From: Pycnococcus provasolii
Lineage: Eukaryota > Chlorophyta > Pseudoscourfieldiophyceae > Pseudoscourfieldiales
Length of the DNA: 64,000 nt
Assembly: GCA_049487715.1 (NCBI GenBank)
Contig: CP150579.1
Location: forward strand, 310,001-374,000
Direction: 5' to 3'
Numbering within the stretch: position 1 is the first letter of the stretch; every line of letters begins with the position of its first letter. The notes under the pieces are model-generated. The model was not told the origin of the DNA. It worked only from the letters and a program-made list of their open reading frames with translations, and did no database searches. The translations under genes were made by a program, and so were the position numbers. Shown here one piece after another: positions 28,784 to 38,085 of this stretch.

Positions 28784-31042
28784 CGCACGAGCGAAAAGCT
28801 GACGCGTCTGGAGTTTTGCGAGGTGATTAGCGCCGCAGCGCACCACCTCAACTACACGGAGGACTGCGTGCCGAAGTCGACGTTGCCAGGCTTCATGATA
28901 TCGCTGTGGCGCGGCAAGTACTACGACCAGACGTGGCAGAAGGAGTGCAGCTCGTACATCCTCTTCCCCGGCTACGACCACTGGTCGCAGGAGGCGCGCG
29001 CGTTCGTCTTCCTCTTCGCGCTGCTCTACTCCTTCCTCGGCGTGGCCATCGTCGCAGACGTCTTCATGGGGGCTATTGAGGTCATCACGTCCAAGACGGT
29101 GGAGAATGTCCGCACGAACCCTCTCACGGGTAAGCAGGACGTCGTCTCGGAGAACGTCTGGAACGCAACCGTCGCGAACCTGACGCTCATGGCGCTCGGC
29201 TCGTCTGCGCCTGAAATTTTGCTGTCGGCGCTCGGTTCGGTTACGACGCTCGGCGAGCCGGCGGACGTGCTCGGGCCGTCCACTATCGTCGGCTCCGCCG
29301 CGTTCAACCTGCTCATCATCACCGGCGTCTGCGTCACTGCCATCGAGGCGCCAAAGGTGAAGCGCGTGAAGCAATTCCAGGTGTTCTGCATCACCGCGTT
29401 CTCGTCCGTCTTCGCGTACGTCTGGCTGTTCATTATCATCGAGGTGTGGTCCAAGGGAATAGTGACCGTGCTGGAGTCGGCGATCACGTTCGCCTTCTTC
29501 CCGCTCCTCGTCGCGCTTGCGTACGGTGCCGACCGCCGCTGGCGCGTATTCCCGTTCACTCTGTTCATCAGCAACAAGGTTGTGGACGCGAGGGGACTCA
29601 AGTGGGACGACGCGATGACGGCGGACGAGGAGAGCGGCGAAGGCGGCGCGGCTGGAGAGGACGCGAAGGCGAAGGCGGCTGACGATTCCGACGAGGACGA
29701 GGCGATGATGACGGAGTACCTCAAGTTCCGCGCCAATGCGGTTCGCATGATTTCAGGCGGCGTGCGCATGGAGCTGCGGCACACCGAGCCGGGCGTGGAC
29801 ATGCTCGACGGCCTCGAGGACAACCAGCCGGAGGAGTTCATCAACGGCATGAGCAGCGACCCGTACTGCCAGGTGATCATCGGCAAGCACGTGCTCAAGA
29901 CGAAGTTCAAGAGGAGGGTGCTTAACCCGATCTGGGACACCACGTTCTTCATCAACGACCTCGACACCAGCGAGGACAACGTGATGCACGTCAAGGTGTT
30001 CGACCACGACGACCTCAGCGCGGACGACCTTCTCGGCATTGGCTCTTTCCAGCTGGAGGACATCAAGATGGACGAGAACGTGGACGTGAAGGTCGAGCTG
30101 AAGGACAACCGTGGTGATTATGCTGGCCACGTCAACCTCACGTTCCTCGTGACTACGGCGATGACCAAGAAGAACGCTGACGGCAATCGTCGCAGCTTCG
30201 TCGTGAATGTGTACAGCGGTTCGAATCTTCCCGCGAGCGAGAAGGCGAACAAGTATATCGACGGCGCTGCCGCCTTCGCGGCCGCGGGTCTTGCAAAGCT
30301 GGGCAGGTGGGGATCGAAGCAGAAGATCGTTGTGGGCGCGGTGATGAGAACGTACAAGGCACAGTTCCTCAACGCGCTCAGCGTGCACGGTGAGCTTGAC
30401 GACGACGGCGTGGAGCTGCCTCCCAGCGGCGTGGATTTGCTCATGCACTTCCTGACTGTGCCATGGAAGGTGCTTTTCGCGATGATTCCCTCGAACGAGT
30501 ACGGCGGTGGCTGGACGTGCTTCGTCGTTGCGATCATTTTTATCGGAGGATTGACCGCGGTGGTGGGCGAGCTTGCGAGTGTTTTTGGATGCGTCGTTGG
30601 ACTAGAGAAGTCCGTCACGGCGATCACATTTGTGGCCCTTGGCACGAGCCTTCCAGACACATTCGCTTCGAAGTTGGCGGCAATGCACTTGCCCACGGCA
30701 GACGACGCGGTTGGCAACGTGACTGGCTCGAATAGCGTGAACGTGTTCCTGGGCATTGGTTTCCCATGGCTCATTTCGTCGGCGTACCAGTTGTCAAAGG
30801 GTGAGGATTTCATCGTGGTGTCGCCAGGATTTGGCCTTAGCGTGATGGTGTTTTGCATCTCCGCCTGCATTTGCCTTGGCACTTTGATGTTGCGCCGATT
30901 CTATGTTGGAGGCGAGCTCGGCGGCGATAAGAACATCGCAAATGCGACAGCAGGAATGTTTATCTGCCTTTGGTTCGCGTACATCATCATCTCGTCATTC
31001 AGGACGTACGGAACCTGCTGCATGTCTTGGAATATTACATAG
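28515..31042 (+). CDS. NCX-type Na+/Ca2+ exchanger with internal C2 domain (two exons)
   Basis: join(28515..28640, 28784..31042), 794 aa. Exon 1 codes for a signal peptide (VAASLLCFFGAVNSAHA) and the first lumenal residues. Exon 2 carries alpha-repeat 1 (NLTLMALGSSAPEILLSALG, about residue 173; GSAAFNLLIITG, about 211) and alpha-repeat 2 (FVALGTSLPDTFASKLAA, about 658; NVTGSNSVNVFLGIG, about 686), the paired signatures of NCX/SLC8 exchangers. The large cytosolic loop carries a C2 domain (about 383-490: SDPYCQVIIGKHVLKTKFKR, DTTFFINDL, HVKVFDHDDLSADDLLG) where animal NCX has Calx-beta domains. Acidic runs flank it. Inferred role: Ca2+ extrusion, with lipid or Ca2+ binding by C2. Confidence 0.88.
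28641..28783 (+). other. spliceosomal intron of the exchanger gene
   Basis: 143 nt, phase 0, donor GTACGTACCT, acceptor ...CACACACAG. Splicing joins INATA to RTSEKLTRLEFC and keeps the frame open; the signal peptide and the exchanger body are otherwise in different frames. Confidence 0.85.
28722..28782 (+). repeat. CA dinucleotide microsatellite forming the 3' splice-site region
   Basis: About thirty CA units (one AA interruption) run directly into the CAG acceptor at 28781-28783, so alternating A and C take the place of a pyrimidine tract. Confidence 0.9.
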
Positions 31043-31743
31043 TCTATTTGCATGACAATGATTCCTACGATAGAGCTCATGTGTTCGTTCGAAGCTTCCT
31101 GGATGATTCCATACCAACTATGATGATGAATGGAAGTTCGTTGATGCCGTCCATACCATGCCATGTCCCTGTCCCTGTCATGCCAATAAACAAAACACAC
31201 AACAAAAAAGAAGAAAAGACTCTTAACATAAACTTTACTTAAAGACTTTTACAGTAATTTAAGTTTAAACTAAAAAAAATAAAAATAAAATGACACCATA
31301 TAATAAATTGATATCCCAAACCTAATATGAATGGCTTACCTGTACTAATATTATCATATAGGTAGGAGGAGACTACTGTATGGAGTTAACCTTAGTCTAA
31401 GGTTAGTACGGAAGGTGTCACCATGACCATCCATGATCACCATGAGGTTGACCTGAGCCATTAGGGTTAGGAGGGTGAGCCATTAGGGTTAGGAGGGTGA
31501 GACGGTTAGGGTTAGGGCTGAGACGATTCGGGTTCGGGTTCCTGGCCGCGTTCGCTCCTGTGACAAAACCCCTCCCTCGTCCCGAACTTGTAGGAACAAA
31601 TTTGGCACCTGGAAATTCCCCTTCAATATCATACTGCCGGCCGCGGTAATCACTTCTCGCTGCTCGAATCTTTGCTCGAATCGTTTGTGCTCTTTTGAAT
31701 CGTTTGTGCTTGGATCTTTGTGCTCTCTTGACTCTCTTCAGTG
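31043..31743. other. spacer between exchanger and PIH1 genes
   Basis: The first 280 bp are AT-rich (exchanger 3' UTR; A-rich run at 31270-31290). The array at 31459-31540 follows, then a CTTTTGAATCGTTTGTGCTT direct repeat (31667-31710) near the PIH1 start. Confidence 0.55.
31459..31540 (+). repeat. telomere-type array upstream of PIH1
   Basis: Unit CCATTAGGGTTAGGAGGGTG occurs twice, followed by GGTTAGGGTTAGGG and CGGGTTCGGGTT variants. It ends about 200 bp before the ATG at 31744, sense to the gene. Confidence 0.85.
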
Positions 31744-33034
31744 ATGGAGTCTCTTCAGTCGGAGTGCGCGTCTTTGCTGGCTGAGAATAATCGGTGGTTC
31801 CCAGGAGGGTCTGTCGAATCCTGAGGTGGTATTAGGTATCGTTCAGCTCTACAGCCAGATGGGGGGTGACATCGCCGACATCTCAGGAGCCCCCGCGGAA
31901 ATACGCCCGTTCCTCTCAGCAGCTCACGCTCTGGCGGAAGAAATGGCGGCGCGTGATCCACGGATGGCGGCACCTCCAGGTCCAGGGGGGAAAGTCCCGG
32001 GTTCCGGTGCGCAGGGGTCGTCGGGTGGGGGCCTCGGCCCCTCGCTCGACGGCGTGCGAGGTGCGTCCCTCGCATCCGCGGCTTCCGCGGCGAACACAAG
32101 AAATGGAGCAGGACTCAGAGAAGGGATCGACTACGAACACATCACAGTTAACCCGGGATTCGTGCTCAAAACGCAAGACACGGCGTCGCAGGCCAAAACG
32201 TTCGTCAACATATGCAGCCACGCGAACGTCGCCAAGGTGGGCGACTGGGCGAACGGCGTGCCCGACGACGTGCAGCGCGCCATGGACGACGCGGGCGAAG
32301 ACGCGGGCGTGCCAGTGCGCATACCTCTCTCCTTAGATGGTCCGAGACACGACGTCGACAAGACAAACGCGCCGTGCGTCGTGTGGGACTGCTGCTTTCA
32401 CACGGATGTCGTCAAACAGGCGATGGGACCGGACCAAAGGCGCGTTAAGATGTTCCTGTGCCAGGTGGCGATCAACGCCATCGCGCAGCGAAGTGGTGGC
32501 GCGACGCTCGACGAGCGTTTCAAGTTTCCGAAGATGGCGTACAAGGGAAATCCGGAGAACACGCCACACACCATTCGCAAGGATCCCAAGAAAGTGGTGC
32601 ACGAAGTGCGCGAAGTGTTCGACGAGTCGGACGTCACCACGCCACTCGCCGCAAGGAAGAAGGAGAAGCCGCAGCTACCTTCGCGCTTGGCAAACGCGCC
32701 ACGCGTTGCCGTCACCGTCGGGCCTGGCGCGAAGACAGTTTCGGCGGAGGTGCGCTGGCAAGCAAGCAGCGAGAAAGATGCCGCCACCGCACCAACCATC
32801 TCTGTGTGTGCAGGGATGTGCTCAGTCACGCGGAACGGACAGACTACAACACTTCCGCTTGGACTCTGCGTGAATGCAGACGGCGCGAGCGCGTCGTGGG
32901 ACGGGCGATCAACGCTCAAGGTGACGCTGCAAACGATTGCCTACGCCGATGTCAAGGAGTCGCTCGCCGCACATGCTGCCGCGAAGCAGTTCGGAAGTCT
33001 TAACCTACGCACGGACGCACTCGCGCTTGCGTAA
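31744..33034 (+). CDS. PIH1-domain protein, axonemal dynein assembly factor type
   Basis: The PIH1 frame has no ATG near its beginning (first start-like codon is GTG at 31826), but ATG 31744 opens MESLQSECASLLAENNRWFP, and a +1 step at 31804 continues as EGLSNPEVVLGIVQLYSQMG. PIH1 signatures: NPGFVLKTQDTASQAKTFVN (about 112-131), ICSHANV, VRIPLSLDGPRHDVDKTNAP (conserved basic pocket region), WDCCFHTDV, and FKFPKMAYKG. The C-terminal 120 residues may form the CS-like beta domain found in such proteins. PIH1 proteins bridge HSP90/R2TP to client dyneins; with NDK5/RSP23 this supports a flagellate stage. Which PIH1 paralogue it is cannot be settled by eye. Confidence 0.82.
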
Positions 33035-33099
33035 AAGACAATGTGTAAATCAATATAAAATTTCTTACATCACATAAAAGAGGCTGTCCTGCTTTCACA

Positions 33100-34413
33100 T
33101 CATCGAGAGGACGCCGCTTCCGCGGCACTCCACAGGCGTACGGTCGCATCGTGTGATGCGCTTGCCATAACCGCGTGGCCAGGCTTTCCGTATCGCCCTC
33201 GGTTTGACATGGTAAGAACCTCGACGGGCATGCTGGCAGTGCCGTGTTCTCCGAGCACGCCGAGAATTTGGTGTGGGAAGAGCGAAACGACGCGTAGCAT
33301 GCCGTCGCCGCACCCAGTCACCACCAAGCTATCACCGCTGCCACCCTCGAGACCTTCGAGTGAAACAATGGCATCCACAGAATCGGGGTGCCCTGGTATG
33401 CGATCCGTCGCGCCTGCTTCAATGTCGCCGACCGTGTACAGCTGCAGCGAGCCAGTAGACAGTCCTGCAATGATACGTTCGCCGCCACGCACCATGTCGA
33501 GACACAAGACTTCGTCATCGCCCTCCGCGGTTTGCTTGGTCTTGAGAGTCAGCTTCGATCCGGAACTTTCACCGCGCGCGAGGACGCGACGCAGATCCGT
33601 GTAAGCAACGCTTCCGTCGCCCGATGCAGAGACGAGATAGGTTCCATACAGGCGCAGCGTGCTGATGTAGTCGTCGTGTGTCACAAACTCTGTGACCATA
33701 GCTCTTGCGCGCAGGTCCCAGATGCGTACGATGCCACTATCGTCGCCGCTCGCGACGAGCGCGCCGCCGCCACCGCCTGCGGCGCTGCCGCCGCCGCCGC
33801 CGCCGCTTCCATCGTCCGGGGCGGTGAGCGGGCACAGCACGTTCACCGCGTCGGGGTGTGCGTCGTTGAGTCTCGCCATGACCTTACCAGCCTCGACGTC
33901 GATAGCTGCGATGGTGCCGTCGCTTGACGCCGTGAGCAATGTGTCTTCCGCGAACTGCGCCGCCCTACACGCCGCCCCGTGCGGTTTTAGCTTGACGAGT
34001 CTTCGTGCGGGCGTCAGTTCTGCCGAGTCGTCAGTTTGCCCTCTGTACGCGTGTTCGTCGTACTCGAACACGCGCACGCCTCCCGTGATGAGCGCGCACG
34101 CGACGATGGTTTTTGTGGAATGAAATCCGACATCCATCGCGGGTCCTGCGAGTCTGATGGTTTCCACGCACGCGGCACCGTCTCCCCCCAGTGTTTCCGT
34201 GGTCATGGCGTCAATGAGCGCCGACGGCGACATGGAGGAAGAACCCAGAGAGACCCCCACCAAGCCGTCATTGGGCTCCCCCAATGATGACTCCTGGTGA
34301 CCTGGTGCGAGTGCTTGTGCTCCCGAGCCTCCTGATGATGATGAAGGAAAAAACGATCCAAGACAGTCTTCTGACGAGCCTGATGGCGGAGTGAGACGGG
34401 AACGCTTCGGCAT
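33100..34413 (-). CDS. WDR55: WD40-repeat protein WDR55
   Basis: 437 aa from the ATG at 34413 (MPKRSRLTPPSG); the frame extends upstream only from TTG. Seven WD40-type repeats follow a Ser/Pro-rich start: ITGGVRVFEYDEHAY, DTLLTASSDGTIAAIDVEAG, ALVASGDDSGIVRIWDLRA, YLVSASGDGSVAYTDLRRV, RIIAGLSTGSLQLYTVGD, DSLVVTGCGDGMLRVVSLFP and VMASASHDATVRLWSA. The signatures HDDYISTLRLYGTYL and DRIPGHPDSVDAIVSLEG are specific to WDR55, a nuclear/nucleolar protein linked to rRNA maturation and, in plants, to DDB1 complexes. It converges with the PIH1 gene (65 bp apart). Confidence 0.85.
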   Translation of the reverse strand: MPKRSRLTPPSGSSEDCLGSFFPSSSSGGSGAQALAPGHQESSLGEPNDGLVGVSLGSSSMSPSALIDAMTTETLGGDGAACVETIRLAGPAMDVGFHSTKTIVACALITGGVRVFEYDEHAYRGQTDDSAELTPARRLVKLKPHGAACRAAQFAEDTLLTASSDGTIAAIDVEAGKVMARLNDAHPDAVNVLCPLTAPDDGSGGGGGGSAAGGGGGALVASGDDSGIVRIWDLRARAMVTEFVTHDDYISTLRLYGTYLVSASGDGSVAYTDLRRVLARGESSGSKLTLKTKQTAEGDDEVLCLDMVRGGERIIAGLSTGSLQLYTVGDIEAGATDRIPGHPDSVDAIVSLEGLEGGSGDSLVVTGCGDGMLRVVSLFPHQILGVLGEHGTASMPVEVLTMSNRGRYGKPGHAVMASASHDATVRLWSAAEAASSR

Positions 34414-34490
34414 TGTGTGATATGGAGAGCTCAAACACTATGGCGACAGTTCCGACAAATATTGGGTGAGACGGCGGATGGCGGCGGCGC

Positions 34491-34597
34491 CGTAACCCGA
34501 ACCGTAACCCTAATCCTAACCCTAACTGTAACCCTAACCCTAATCCGAATACCCTAACCCTAACCGTAACCCTAACCCTAATCCGAATACCCTAATC
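34491..34597 (-). repeat. telomere-type array upstream of WDR55
   Basis: CCCTAACC units on the plus strand with variants CCCTAATCCGAATACCCTAA repeated twice as a higher-order unit. It begins 78 bp before the WDR55 ATG; sense to the gene. Confidence 0.85.
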
Positions 34598-34661
34598 TCC
34601 GGCCCGTTGTTTTGTTACATCCCCTTATTAGCGTACCTTGCTGACCCACTATCGTAGTGCA

Positions 34662-36110
34662 TCATGAGGTCGGCATGTTTGTTTTCGAAAACTCCATTTT
34701 GATATTCGGGTCGTTGAAGAGTCCACGCCGACGGAAAGATCGAAGCGCCTCTTCCGCGTACGTCGTATCCGCGAAGTGAACGAAAGCGGCGCTCTTTTCC
34801 GAAAGCGTGCGAATGAAGCGGATCGGACCGAACGAACTCATCGCCGCGCTAAGTTCCTGCTCTGTCGCACACCTACCAAACGGGAACATGACGTACAGAA
34901 CGGAACTGGGAGGTGCCCTGTGGACGCCTCCCCCTCCTCCACCGCCGCCGTCGTCGCGATGTCTCTTCGATCCAGCGAGGTGTGTGTTTGCAGGCGTGAA
35001 GGCTTGAGGCGATGGTGGCGGTGACGTCTCCCCAGTCTCTCTCCTGCCACCACGTCCGTTACGTGACCCTCCGCCATTTTTGTCGCCATCGTCACTCATC
35101 AGCTCTGCGCCAAGTTCAGGAGCACGCGTCACCACCGGCGTGTCGCCTAAGCGCCACGCGTTGGTCGCGCTGTCAAACGTTTGACGATGCCCTGTTTTCG
35201 GCGCCCACGGCACCACCGGCGTGTCGTCGCGTTGCTGTAATTCATTGGACAGGATTCGCTCGCTTGCCTGAATGGCATCCGTGAAATCGGTGAGCATGAA
35301 GTTTCTCCGTGCCTTGTTCATTTTCTCCAGCTTTGCTAGGCGCCCCTCGAGGTTCATGCTCTCGAGATCAGCCAATCGATGCTTTAGCGCAACAGCATAC
35401 CTGTACCACGTTTCGAGCTCGCCAGTTCGTTGCTCCACGAGCTTGGCTGCCTGATCGCGCGATTCAAACAGTTCGATTGTTCGGCGAATAGCAGTCGGCG
35501 TGTTCGCGAACCCCATTGCGAGGGTGTACAACTCGCTCGTAGCCTCTACATCAAGATCAGATCGACGTTCAGCCTTGGGAGTGTCGTTTCGTAACGCCAA
35601 CGCCCTCGCGGCAGCGATGCGTGCATTAGCAGCAGCCGCCTCCGGTTCCCACGGTTCACTAACTCCTTGCTCAGATCGACGTTCAACCGTGGGCGTGTCG
35701 TTTTGTAACGCCAACGCCCTCGCGGCAGCGATACGTGCATTAGCAGCAGCCGCTTCCGGTTCCCACGGTTCACTAACTCCTTGCTCAGATCGACGTTCAA
35801 CCGTGGGCGTGTCGTTTTGTAACGCCAACGCCCTCGCGGCGGCGATGCGTGCATTAGCAGCAGCCTCTTCCGGTTCCCACGGTTCACTAGTACCTCCTCG
35901 CGTTTTCGTTTCTTGCTGCGCTGTGTGCGTTGTTGTCGCCGTTTCGTCGTCGTCCACCACTGGCATGTGATTTCTCATCATCACCACACTCCCAGGCTTT
36001 CTCACAATCGGCCTCATCAAAGCTTTACGTGCCGCTGATGACGCCTCGGCAGCCGCCTTATAGCGCGGAGATATGTCATCGTACGGCTCCACGTCATGTA
36101 AAGTCGTCAT
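34662..36110 (-). CDS. RRM-domain protein with three 38-residue repeats
   Basis: 482 aa from the ATG at 36110 (MTTLHDVEPYDD). Residues about 70-180 contain three near-identical 38-aa repeats (SEPWEPEAAAANARIAAARA core) coded by a 114-bp tandem repeat. A helical, coiled-coil-like middle follows (TWYRYAVALKHRLADLESMN). After a Gly-rich linker, the C-terminal RNA-recognition motif has RNP2-like VLYVMFPFG and RNP1-like KSAAFVHFAD with EEALRSFRRRG. Binding RNA is likely; the family beyond RRM is not recognised. The N-terminal extension of the frame to 36317 contains a Leu/Val segment and was treated as upstream sequence, but an earlier start cannot be excluded. Confidence 0.72.
   Translation of the reverse strand: MTTLHDVEPYDDISPRYKAAAEASSAARKALMRPIVRKPGSVVMMRNHMPVVDDDETATTTHTAQQETKTRGGTSEPWEPEEAAANARIAAARALALQNDTPTVERRSEQGVSEPWEPEAAAANARIAAARALALQNDTPTVERRSEQGVSEPWEPEAAAANARIAAARALALRNDTPKAERRSDLDVEATSELYTLAMGFANTPTAIRRTIELFESRDQAAKLVEQRTGELETWYRYAVALKHRLADLESMNLEGRLAKLEKMNKARRNFMLTDFTDAIQASERILSNELQQRDDTPVVPWAPKTGHRQTFDSATNAWRLGDTPVVTRAPELGAELMSDDGDKNGGGSRNGRGGRRETGETSPPPSPQAFTPANTHLAGSKRHRDDGGGGGGGGVHRAPPSSVLYVMFPFGRCATEQELSAAMSSFGPIRFIRTLSEKSAAFVHFADTTYAEEALRSFRRRGLFNDPNIKMEFSKTNMPTS
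35557..35898 (-). repeat. 114-bp tandem repeat inside RRM gene
   Basis: Three copies start at about 35557, 35671 and 35785, exactly 114 bp apart, and differ by a handful of bases, mostly at codon third positions or conservative changes. Confidence 0.9.
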
Positions 36111-36521
36111 TTGGAACGCGAAATTTGGAAACAAACAAGGCCCAACACAGTGACACACGTACGTGTTACACACGTCACACAATGACACAAGCAAAAGCAA
36201 GGTGTTAATAATTAGGGGTTCGAGTGTTCGACGACGGGGTTTCGGGATTCGGGGTTTCCACCCCCCCCCTGGGCCTGCGCCTGCTTCGCCGAATACATGA
36301 ATCTGAGACAACGTCATTCTTCATTCTTCGCATGTGCATGCGCCAACGCCAAGAGCCGCCGCTAAGTTAAGTTAAGTTAAGTTTATCGGAGTGCTCGTGC
36401 TCGTGCAAGCAGTTCGTCGTCGCATTTTGTGTGTGGCTGGTGTGGCTGGTGTGGCTGGTGTTTGATCTGTGTGTTTGATCTGTGTGTTTGATCTGTGTGT
36501 TTGATCTGTTCTCTCCCAGGC
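36111..36521. other. head-to-head promoter region of RRM and SbcD-SbcC genes
   Basis: Contains degenerate telomere-like words (GGGGTTTCGGGATTCGGGGT, 36235-36255), a C run (36260-36268), four TTAAG units (36365-36383), three GTGTGGCTG units (36430-36460) and four TTTGATCTGTGTG units (36460-36510) just before the ATG at 36522. Confidence 0.6.
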
Positions 36522-38085
36522 ATGTCAGTGGTGGTCTCTCTCAGTGGTTGTTGTCGCCCTGTTTCTGTTTTTTCTCGTGGGTTGGGGTCGGCTGGGTTGG
36601 GTCGGCTTAGGTATCCAGGCTTTCATAGATACAGGGGGTTGGTTGGCCGTGGATCGTTTCGGTCGTTTGCATCGTCGTCGTCCGCTTCATTCTTCATCGT
36701 CGTCGTCACCTTCATCACTGCCGCACGCCACCCTCGCAGCACTATGCGAAGCCACGCAACACTGGATCACGTTCAGCGATCTGCACGTCAGCGCGCGAAC
36801 GTGCGCGACGTGCGTGTCCGTGCTCAAGACGGTCAAGCAGCACGTGCAGGATGTCAGCGCAAAAACCAAGCAGAAAACAGGCGTGCTGTTTCTAGGAGAC
36901 TTCTGGCACGAAAAAGGCGCGCTGCCAGTCGCACCGCTCAACCTCGTCATGACGGAGGTCGCCTCGTGGAACTTCCCCGCGCTCTTCTTGGTCGGAAACC
37001 ACGACATGGCGGACGCAGCGGGGGCTGTGCACGCGCTCACGCCCATCATGGCGGCGAACCCAGCGCACGTGCACGTGTTCGACAAACCTGCAATTTTCCT
37101 TGACGCGATGTGGATTCCCTACCGCCAAGCCGGCGACGCCGTGCAGAGCAGCATGGAGATGGCGCAGGGGCAGAAATTCTCTGCGGTGTTTTGCCACCTC
37201 GACTTGGCTGGTGCGAAGGTGAACAACGCGGCACAGGCGAGACGTGGCATCGCGCCGGACGAACTCGTCGGCAGCACGTCAGCTCTTCGCGTCTGGGCTG
37301 GGCACTATCATCTTCCGCAGAGCGTCGAAAGCACCACAGGCGCCAGCGTGCAGTACGTCGGATCGCCGTACCAAGTGACGCGCGCAGAACGAGGACAAAC
37401 CAAAAGGCTCGTCGTGCTCGATCGAAACGAAGGATGGACGGAAGTTCCCGACCTTAGTCTGCCGCTTGATGTCGGCCCGCGCCACTTCGAGTTCGACTTG
37501 AGTTCGTACGCGATGCACGGAGCCGCGAATGAGTATGTCAGCGCGCTGCAAAATGTGCCTTCCATGCGGCGCGGCGACTTTGCACGCTTCATCGTCGACG
37601 CCGAACCTTTGAGTGGAACCAACGCGAAGCGGGGAATGCTGACAAATCAAGGATTTGGCGTTGCTAGCCTTGTTGAACATGCCGAGCAATATGGCGCCGT
37701 GGTGGATATTGTTCGACGCCCACCGAGGCGCACAACTCGATTTGAAAGTGCGACGACGGACGAAGTTTTCTCAGATGGCGACCCAACACAGGGCTTACAG
37801 CAAGTCCCGAGTAGTCTTGCGGCAACTCCGCTGGATACGTGGTCGCGATTCTGCAACATTGAGCAGAAAGATGACGTCGTGCGAAAGATTGGCTCGGAAA
37901 TTCTGGGCGAGGTGGCGGGAGGAGACGCCGTCAATCCGAGCGATGGAGCAGTGGATGACACCGCCGCTAGGCAGGTATTCGAGTCGCTCGTCAAAGATGG
38001 TGCTCCAAATGTTCTGGACCTCCATGCTGTGGAGGTGGGAGGGATTTGGGCCATTCGTGGAGAAGCTGAAGTACCCACTACATGA
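36522..38085 (+). CDS. SbcD/Mre11-like nuclease, N-terminal half of an SbcD-SbcC fusion, organelle leader
   Basis: The nuclease frame has no ATG at its start (GTG at 36544); ATG 36522, in the adjacent frame, opens an Arg/Ser-rich leader (VSLSGCCRPVSVFSRGLG ... GRGSFRSFASSSSA) typical of mitochondrial or plastid targeting. A +1 step between about 36680 and 36730 leads into the metallophosphoesterase: FSDLHVS, FLGDFWHEKG, FLVGNHDM, FCHLDL and AGHYHLPQ carry the metal ligands in Mre11/SbcD order; YVGSPYQVTRAERGQ resembles phage gp47-type SbcD. The C-terminus runs into VLDLHAVEV, which is the first strand of SbcC, so the two genes are one reading unit with a second +1 step near 38041. The frame as written stops at 38085. 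Confidence 0.75.

Noticed and set aside
29026-30882. Several 230-360-codon minus-strand frames
   Set aside because: They are shadows of the exchanger gene, whose alpha-repeats and C2 domain are on the plus strand.
31744-31825. Separate small peptide gene MESLQ...
   Set aside because: The 26-codon frame is better read as the missing start of the PIH1 protein: a +1 step gives a continuous sequence and the PIH1 frame has no ATG of its own there.
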